Shown here piece after piece: positions 59,501-64,000 of a stretch of 64,000 nucleotides of DNA (position 1 is the first letter of the stretch; every line of letters begins with the position of its first letter). The DNA is from Clostridia bacterium (lineage in GTDB: Bacteria; Bacillota; Clostridia; Oscillospirales; Acutalibacteraceae), in the NCBI GenBank assembly GCA_017503785.1, contig JAFVSK010000002.1:18571-82570 (forward strand), in the 5' to 3' direction. The notes under the pieces are model-generated. The model was not told the DNA's origin. It saw only the letters and a list, made by a program, of their open reading frames with translations, and searched no databases. The position numbers and the translations under genes were made by a program.

Positions 59501-61539
59501 TGAACGGCGACGAGGCGCTGGTGAAGAACGGCAGCTTTGATATTGAAAACGATGCTTCGTGGACGTTGGAAAACGGGGCGGTGATCGTTGCGGGTGAGGG
59601 TCGAGCCGACTCGGCGGCAGTGCAGCTGACGGCGGGGGCTTCGCTGTCGCAGGCAGTGACGGGGCTGAAGTCGCGCACAACGTATCAGCTGCACGTGCGG
59701 TTCCGTTCGGCGAGCGGTACGGCGAATATTAAGCTGACAAACGGCAGCTCGACACTGCTGAATAAGGATACGACGGCCGGTAACTACTGGCAGTCGGCAA
59801 CCTACGAATTCCGAACCGGCTGGAGTGCGCCGCGCAACGCGGTGCTGACTATCAGCACGGAGGCTGCGGGCCCGATCTACGTAGATGCTATCGTGCTGGC
59901 GGAGAAGGCATCGCTGGTGGACTTGGAGGCCAGCTCGGTGGTGTGGAGCGTGGACGAGCAGGTGAAGCCGGGCACCGAAATGACCTTTGCTGTGAGCGTG
60001 ACCAACCGCGGCACCGACCGCGTGCAGGTGGGTGAAGCGTTTACGGTGGACATTTGCGTGGATGGAGTCGTTGTTCAAACGCTGGGCTTTGTGTGCACCG
60101 ATAATAAGCAATTGACACAGAATGAAACGGTGTTGCTGGAGGGTGACGAGATCTGGACGGCCACCGAGGGCGACCACGTGATCTCAGCGCGGGTGAACCT
60201 GAATCAAAACATTCTGGAAATGAACGTGAACAACAACACCTGCCAGGCCTATCTGCGCGTGAGCAATGATATTTTCGAGGCGCCGCAGGTGGCGCAGGAT
60301 GCCGGCATGACCAATTTGACGTTCAGTGACGAGTTTAACAGTGTTGACAGCATTGACCGCTATGCCACCGGCAAGGATGGTTACAAGTGGTATGTGAACC
60401 GTCAGTGGAGCGCTTCGACCATTACGCCCAACGATTACACGGTGAAAGACGGCGTGTTAACGCTGCACGCTCATGAGCCGACGTACAACATTGCTTTGAC
60501 GACGATGGACGGCAAGACCGGCGTGGGCTACTCTTACCGCATGGGATATCTGGAAGTGAAGCTGCGTATTCCGAAGCCGGATTACGATCATACGGCGGCA
60601 GGCGCTACCGGCGGTATTCCTGCGGTGTGGTCGTTCCCCGAAAACAAGTGGTTGGAGGTTAAGGGCGAGAATACGCAGTGGGTAGAGATCGACTGGCTGG
60701 AATACTGGGGCAAGGATACGGCGAAATGGCCGCAGTACCCCGACGGCTATTACACTGTGACGCTGCACGATCAGATCCAAGGTAAGGACGGTAAGAACGA
60801 TCGTTGGTATTCCAACGGCAACGCTTATCAGAACGGTCTGGGCGACGGCGAGTGGCATACGATGGGCTGGCTGTGGGCTAACGATCTGGTGATCACCTAC
60901 GTGGACGGCGTGGAAGTGATGCGCCTGACCTACGACTTGGAGGGGTATCCCAACGTGTCGACCCGTGTGCACGAGGGTGTGCTGGAGGAGGGGGCCTTCT
61001 CCTTTATGAACTACCAATACGCGGTGCTGTATCTCGGTGGCGCGGTGGATAATCCCATGGAAGTGGATTACGTGCACATTTGGCAGGGAGGCGACGGTGT
61101 TGTGGATATTCCCGAGGACACCGAGCCCGAAGTGATCGTGGATATTGCCGCCAACAAGTTCTGGTACAACTATTGCACCGACGATTGGGGCGACCCGATT
61201 TACGAGCTCACCGCTGCTAACAAGCACAACGTGCTGAACGGTGAAATCCTGTGGTCGAAGTTGTCTGACGAGCGGCGCACGGAGATCAATGCGCTGCTAA
61301 AGGAAAACGGACAGCAGGACTATGAAACGCTGTTGGCTGAGGCGAAGAAGCTGTCGCAGCCCCAGCAAGAAAAACCGCCGGCAGAGAAGCCGGAGGAAAA
61401 GCCCGATGAGCCCCCAACGCCGCCGGCCGAGCAACAGCCGGTGACGGGCGAGCGGGCACCGGCCTTGCCGTGGATCCTCGGCGGATTAATGCTGCTGTGC
61501 ATTGCGACAGCGGTGTTCGCCGTGAAGAGGAAAAAGTAA
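56530..61539 (+). CDS. Giant multi-modular GH16 surface protein with sortase signal
   Basis: This 1669-residue protein has a signal peptide (1-32) and five CenC-like carbohydrate-binding modules (about 36-200, 204-355, 524-680, 769-910, 996-1128). Four Big_2 Ig-like domains lie among them (about 359-440, 440-520, 686-765, 915-995). A CARDB-like domain (about 1129-1250) and a GH16 domain (about 1260-1525) follow, with catalytic motif EIDWLE (E1386, D1388, E1391). After a Pro/Glu-rich wall-spanning stretch comes a sorting signal: QPVTG (1636-1640), a hydrophobic segment and KRKK. It is predicted to be wall-anchored and to bind and cut beta-glucan-like polysaccharide. The start follows AAGGAGG; an extended frame from 56338 is rejected. 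Confidence 0.88.
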   Translation: MKTYTKQRVAWVAAVALLITCALSGLVLPAAAEPTVQLFPNGDFEGFAESTPVTVPWNHVTANGDQKAVAQVTAGAGVDGSWGLVMGSTVGTMYVDFDGAVQLEEGATYRLSWMATSGAAKESVGVSLNSAPNTTLVHSSAKVVKSKRAPVAGEWIAYYIDFKASAGAYIHDNGGIIINRYTADSATIAFDNFSLTKIDETADVVLNSDFEKAVDASFYSADLGGTYALLSNDTKAAVVQEAADNRALLLKQSGSGWTGGYFNASHFVGGESYKVSFRYKGGSFRFYANPNAHGSFNDNKASVMNFAAADEWTTGEFTFNFLTNGSNNWAFCFEKNSGNHTADTYVDDFKIVKATAPAATGITLDKTEATVKVGESVTLTVDVQPTGAVLPAIAWTTSDVAVATVTNGKVTAVAEGTATVTATAAGLPSVSCAVTVIDPVEATAITLNRTTVAMEVGGTVTLAVGTLPENADMPTVTWATSNASVAAVANGKVKALAEGTATITASAAGLPSVSCEVTVSAAGLLVNGSFEQDATDGWGGSAMIVAGAGKDGSYGLKIESTLTEGENSKTPGVYYKGAFNEILEENTVYRLTFEYKHEGKGEPQFDAVYGGTDWIGFKDTKLEANADWKTATLEFTTGMAANMNIHKGWEWQVRIVHHANAENYGTGVLYADNFKLEKVRAVAFAESLSIIPQQVELLPYGSQTLQVGVQPVGTAKGTLTWSVSDASVLSIDGNGVVTALVKSGTATVTVKNQFNKTATATVTISENANQFQNGDFEQGGANWNDIVEIKPGIGKDGSYGLELRHSEGSSSSNSRYYKKALNLEPATTYEFSVDYLATKGSSFRFWSYGFGLKNPVIEAGDGTVWKTASVIFTTPTDMKLNAGWDFGVVCDAEGTTPAVIDNLVLRKYSSGIAPDSITLSLQDVLLVPGRTEAITAHATPPTADLNDMRWTSSDENVATVEYGVVMGVGSGTAVITAITKNGKTATCTVTVNGDEALVKNGSFDIENDASWTLENGAVIVAGEGRADSAAVQLTAGASLSQAVTGLKSRTTYQLHVRFRSASGTANIKLTNGSSTLLNKDTTAGNYWQSATYEFRTGWSAPRNAVLTISTEAAGPIYVDAIVLAEKASLVDLEASSVVWSVDEQVKPGTEMTFAVSVTNRGTDRVQVGEAFTVDICVDGVVVQTLGFVCTDNKQLTQNETVLLEGDEIWTATEGDHVISARVNLNQNILEMNVNNNTCQAYLRVSNDIFEAPQVAQDAGMTNLTFSDEFNSVDSIDRYATGKDGYKWYVNRQWSASTITPNDYTVKDGVLTLHAHEPTYNIALTTMDGKTGVGYSYRMGYLEVKLRIPKPDYDHTAAGATGGIPAVWSFPENKWLEVKGENTQWVEIDWLEYWGKDTAKWPQYPDGYYTVTLHDQIQGKDGKNDRWYSNGNAYQNGLGDGEWHTMGWLWANDLVITYVDGVEVMRLTYDLEGYPNVSTRVHEGVLEEGAFSFMNYQYAVLYLGGAVDNPMEVDYVHIWQGGDGVVDIPEDTEPEVIVDIAANKFWYNYCTDDWGDPIYELTAANKHNVLNGEILWSKLSDERRTEINALLKENGQQDYETLLAEAKKLSQPQQEKPPAEKPEEKPDEPPTPPAEQQPVTGERAPALPWILGGLMLLCIATAVFAVKRKK

Positions 61540-61542
61540 ATC

Positions 61543-61580
61543 GCAAAAACGCTCTGCAGTCGCAGAGCGTTTTTGCTTTG
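61543..61580 (+). terminator. Terminator after the giant GH16 gene
   Basis: A perfect 15-bp stem (61543-61557 with 61562-61576) whose right arm contains the T-run. Confidence 0.88.
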
Positions 61581-61611
61581 TGGAAAGAATCGTCGGTAGT
61601 GCCGGAATTGG

Positions 61612-61672
61612 AGGGGTCGATGTAGGCATCGACCCCTACACTCCCAATTTAAGGCCGTAGGGGACAGTGCCC
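61612..61672. repeat. Dispersed palindromic repeat
   Basis: AGGGGTCGATG (61612-61622) pairs perfectly with CATCGACCCCT (61627-61637), followed by GTAGGGGACAGTGCCCTCAC, a second partial palindrome. It belongs to the type of short GC-rich repeats common between genes in Oscillospirales. The rest of the 485-base gap holds a terminator, a promoter and a leader hairpin; nothing else was seen. Confidence 0.5.
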
Positions 61673-61914
61673 TCACCGTCCCGTCAAGCTTTTCATATTC
61701 TTCGAGCAATCGGTGACTTGTGTTTTGCGGACGTTTTTTAGAAAAAGCATGTCATTTTTTTACCAGTTCCGAAAAAAGTATTGCAATGTTTTTTGATTTT
61801 TGTAAAATAGAACCTAGAAAGAGGGCTTTTGTGCGCTGCATTTGGTGAAAACGCCCAAAAACGTATAAGAATTGTTGTGCACTTTGCCATCTTTTCCAAA
61901 AACATGGACAATGG

Positions 61915-61990
61915 TATAATGTTATTGTCTAAAAGTATCCGGGAGTATAAGATGGATAGCGCAGATGGCTTTATTTGTGCTATCCTTTTT
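61915..61990 (+). promoter_or_regulatory. Promoter -10 and leader hairpin of the last surface-protein gene
   Basis: TATAAT (61915-61920) has no good -35. About 34 bases later GGATAGCGCA (61954-61963) pairs with TGTGCTATCC (61976-61985), with one G-U pair, and is followed by five T. This is the same layout, with the same GGATAGC/GCTATCC arms, as the leader at 56450. Confidence 0.5.
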
Positions 61991-62023
61991 ACTTCTCGGA
62001 AAAACGTAAAGGGGGATATCATT

Positions 62024-64000
62024 ATGGGAAAACACGCAAAGCGGGTCTTGTCGTGGGTGTTGGCGCTTGCGCTGCTGACAACTTGCGCCATTTCCGGCTT
62101 GGTGCTGCCGACGGTGGCTGTGGGCGAAAATTTGCTCACCAACGGCGACTTTGAGGAAGGCGCTTCGGTCGCTTGGGGCGGCAGCGCCTACGTGATGGAC
62201 GGTGTCGGCAAAGACGGCAGCTGGGGCTTGAAGATCGAGACCACGGTGAACGAGGGCGAGAGTGCCAAATATCCGGGTGCGTATTATAAAGAGTCCTTCA
62301 ACGGCATATTGAAGCCGAACACCACGTATATTTTCAGTTATGATTATAAGCACGAGGGCAAGGGCTTTGGTCAGTTGAACCCCTATAAGAAGGGTACCGA
62401 CTGGACGGGCTGGGGCAACTCACCCGATCTGACGGAGACCGAATGGACGACCGTGACGGTGGAATTCACCACCGGTGCGGCGGAAAATATGAACGTGAGC
62501 AAGGGCTGGGAGTGGCAGATGCGCCACATGCACTATGCCAATGCGGCCAACTATGGTACCGGTGCGGTGTATGCAGATAACTTTAAGCTGATCGAGAAGC
62601 CGAGCGCCGCTACGGCGATCGCCTTGGATAAAGCAACGGCCGAACTGAAGGTTGGCAAAACGCTGACACTGACGGCGACGGCAACGCCTGCGGGTGCATC
62701 GCTGCCGACGATCGCGTGGACGACCACCGATGCCAACGTGGCGACGGTGGCCGACGGCGTGGTAACGGCGGTGGCGGCCGGTACGGCAACCATTACCGCA
62801 ACGGCCGACGGTTTGGCTCCCGTGACCTGCGTGGTGACGGTGCCGGCCGATGACGGCAACCTGCTGGTGAACGGCGACTTCGAAGAAGGCGCTTCGGTCG
62901 CCTGGGGCGGCAGCGCCTACGTGATGGACGGTGTCGGCAAAGACGGCAGCAAGGGCCTTAAGATCACCACGGAGGTTGCCGAGGGTGGTGATTCGGTGTG
63001 GCCCGGTCCGTACTACAAGGGCGAGTTTAACACCCTGCTCAAGCCGAACACGAAGTATATCTTCAGCTTTGATTATAAGAGCGAGGGTAAGGGCTTCTCC
63101 CGCATCAACGTTCTGAAAAAGGGTTCTGACTGGACCGGTTGGGCAACGATGACCGATCTGAACGCTGCGGATTGGACTACCTACACCGTGGAGTTCACCA
63201 CCGGTGCAGAGGCCAACATGGTTTCCAATACCGGTTGGGAATGGTCTGCAGAGCGCGTGCAATATTCGTCGACACCCGGTACCGGTGCGGGTTACTTTGA
63301 CAACTTTAAACTGGTGGAAAAGGTTGTTGTGGCTCCGACCGAGATCACGCTGAACCTCGACAATGCGAAGCTAGAGATCGGTGAAGAGGTGCAGCTGTCG
63401 GTGTCGGTGGCTCCCGATAACGCCGAAAAGCCGGAGATCACTTGGGAATCCTCCGACAACAACGTAGCAACGGTTGTGAACGGCAAGGTAACGGCGGTGG
63501 CTTTGGGTACTGCCACGATCACGGCGAAGGCCGGCACGCTGACGGATACCTGCACGGTGACCGTGATTGAAGACGACGGTAACCTGATGGCGAACGGCGA
63601 TTTTGAGCTGGGCGCTTCGGTTGCCTGGGGCGGCAGCGCTTACGTGGTGGATGGCGCCGGTAAAGACGGCAGCAAGGGCCTTAAAATCACCACGGAGGTT
63701 GCCGAGGGCGGTGCTTCGGTGTGGCCCGGTTCCTACTACAAGGGCGAGTTTAACACCCTGCTCAAGCCGAACACGAAGTATATCTTCAGCTTTGATTATA
63801 AGAGCGAGGGTAAGGGCTTCTCCCGTATCAACGTTCTGACGAAGGGCTCCGACTGGACCGGTTGGGCAACGATGACCAATCTGAACGCTGCGGATTGGAC
63901 TACCTACACCGTGGAGTTCACCACCGGTGCGACGGCCAACATGGCTTCCAATACCGGTTGGGAATGGGCTGCAGAGCGCGTGCAATATTCGGCGACACCC
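62024..64000 (+). CDS. Large repeat surface protein with CBM-Big_2 units (3' end outside window)
   Basis: The frame is open for 659 codons to the window edge. A signal peptide (about 1-34, RVLSWVLALALLTTCAISGL) is closely related to that of the 56530 protein. Three units follow, each a CenC-like binding module (NGDFEEGASVAWGGSAYV) plus a Big_2 domain, beginning near residues 36, 279 and 520. Units 2 and 3 are nearly identical even in DNA. The start follows AAAGGGGG. No catalytic domain is seen in the visible part; one may follow, as in the 56530 gene. It is probably a polysaccharide-binding surface protein of the same system. Confidence 0.8.
   Translation, partial: MGKHAKRVLSWVLALALLTTCAISGLVLPTVAVGENLLTNGDFEEGASVAWGGSAYVMDGVGKDGSWGLKIETTVNEGESAKYPGAYYKESFNGILKPNTTYIFSYDYKHEGKGFGQLNPYKKGTDWTGWGNSPDLTETEWTTVTVEFTTGAAENMNVSKGWEWQMRHMHYANAANYGTGAVYADNFKLIEKPSAATAIALDKATAELKVGKTLTLTATATPAGASLPTIAWTTTDANVATVADGVVTAVAAGTATITATADGLAPVTCVVTVPADDGNLLVNGDFEEGASVAWGGSAYVMDGVGKDGSKGLKITTEVAEGGDSVWPGPYYKGEFNTLLKPNTKYIFSFDYKSEGKGFSRINVLKKGSDWTGWATMTDLNAADWTTYTVEFTTGAEANMVSNTGWEWSAERVQYSSTPGTGAGYFDNFKLVEKVVVAPTEITLNLDNAKLEIGEEVQLSVSVAPDNAEKPEITWESSDNNVATVVNGKVTAVALGTATITAKAGTLTDTCTVTVIEDDGNLMANGDFELGASVAWGGSAYVVDGAGKDGSKGLKITTEVAEGGASVWPGSYYKGEFNTLLKPNTKYIFSFDYKSEGKGFSRINVLTKGSDWTGWATMTNLNAADWTTYTVEFTTGATANMASNTGWEWAAERVQYSATP
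62129..64000 (+). repeat. Tandem coding repeat of about 725 bases
   Basis: The marker CGCTTCGGT occurs at 62161, 62890 and 63613, giving periods of 729 and 723 bases, each one binding module plus one Big_2 domain. The binding-module parts of units 2 and 3 (about 62880-63300 and 63600-64000) differ at only scattered positions, suggesting recent duplication or gene conversion. Confidence 0.75.

Noticed and set aside
58195-60177. A 660-codon open frame on the - strand opposite the giant surface gene
   Set aside because: Same mirror effect; the + strand frame has clear domains throughout.
62129-64000. CRISPR-like or non-coding tandem repeat
   Set aside because: The repeat period is about 725 bases, a multiple of three, and encodes a continuous protein with recognisable modules.
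1-64000. rRNA, tRNA, CRISPR arrays, transposases, phage genes, replication origin
   Set aside because: Reading all gaps gave no cloverleaf with a CCA-type end, no short direct-repeat array, and no matching protein families.

Overview
The window is a chromosomal piece of a Gram-positive anaerobe of the class Clostridia, most likely an uncultured gut or rumen Oscillospirales-type bacterium. This is inferred from: a GGGtGRT protein next to a NifU-like scaffold, strong AGGAGG ribosome sites, zinc-type S14, L36 and adenylate kinase, a class B sortase, MsmX-style sugar importers without their own ATPase, DUF5696 and YIP1 proteins in a sugar locus, and palindromic intergenic repeats of the kind common in that group. 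No rRNA, tRNA, CRISPR array, transposase or phage gene was seen. Almost all genes lie on the + strand.

Layout. 1-1910: a two-gene unit for a NifU-like Fe-S scaffold and a GGGtGRT protein. 1911-3013: an AT-rich island with a possible micro-transcript, a membrane zinc-ribbon protein on the - strand and a 114-bp palindromic element. 3097-4924: two GH16-type beta-glucanase-like genes. 5186-16186: a seven-gene carbohydrate locus with a 967-residue substrate-binding protein, two permease pairs, an NHL/TPR/YIP1 membrane protein and a secreted DUF5696 protein. 16506-18107: a second substrate-binding lipoprotein. 18525-25365: a tightly overlapping group of cysteine desulfurase, class B sortase, ThiI, and a 1160-residue protein that joins CinA to a membrane anchor, a catalytically dead sortase-B-like domain, a Thr-rich linker and a SpoIID domain. 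25400-33627: a shikimate/Phe/Tyr operon (aroF, tyrA, aroB, aroA, aroC, pheA, aroE-aroK fusion, aroQ) behind a Phe/Tyr-rich leader peptide and an attenuator. 33749-38087: a small Cro-type regulator, a - strand glycosidase-like/creatininase-like pair and a divergent AraC regulator. 38151-53940: the complete S10-spc-alpha operon, rpsJ to rplQ, with secY, adk, map, infA and rpoA. 53986-56335: a divergent small protein/XRE pair and a DUF554-LysR pair. 56400-64000: two very large surface proteins made of CenC-like carbohydrate-binding modules and Big_2 domains. The first carries a GH16 domain and a sortase-like QPVTG sorting signal; the second runs off the window.

How the parts fit. The surface GH16 enzymes and binding modules, the GH16 lipoprotein, the two binding proteins and the two permease pairs suggest capture and uptake of beta-glucan-like polysaccharide, with the ATPase supplied from elsewhere. 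The class B sortase could anchor the QPVTG protein, and the CinA-pseudosortase-SpoIID protein suggests a wall-linked function beside it. The aromatic operon appears to sense Phe/Tyr supply through ribosome stalling on its leader peptide.

The strongest candidates for something undescribed are the CinA-pseudosortase-SpoIID fusion next to an intact sortase, the Phe/Tyr leader-peptide attenuator in a Clostridium-type genome, and the shared GGATAGC-hairpin leaders in front of the two giant surface proteins.
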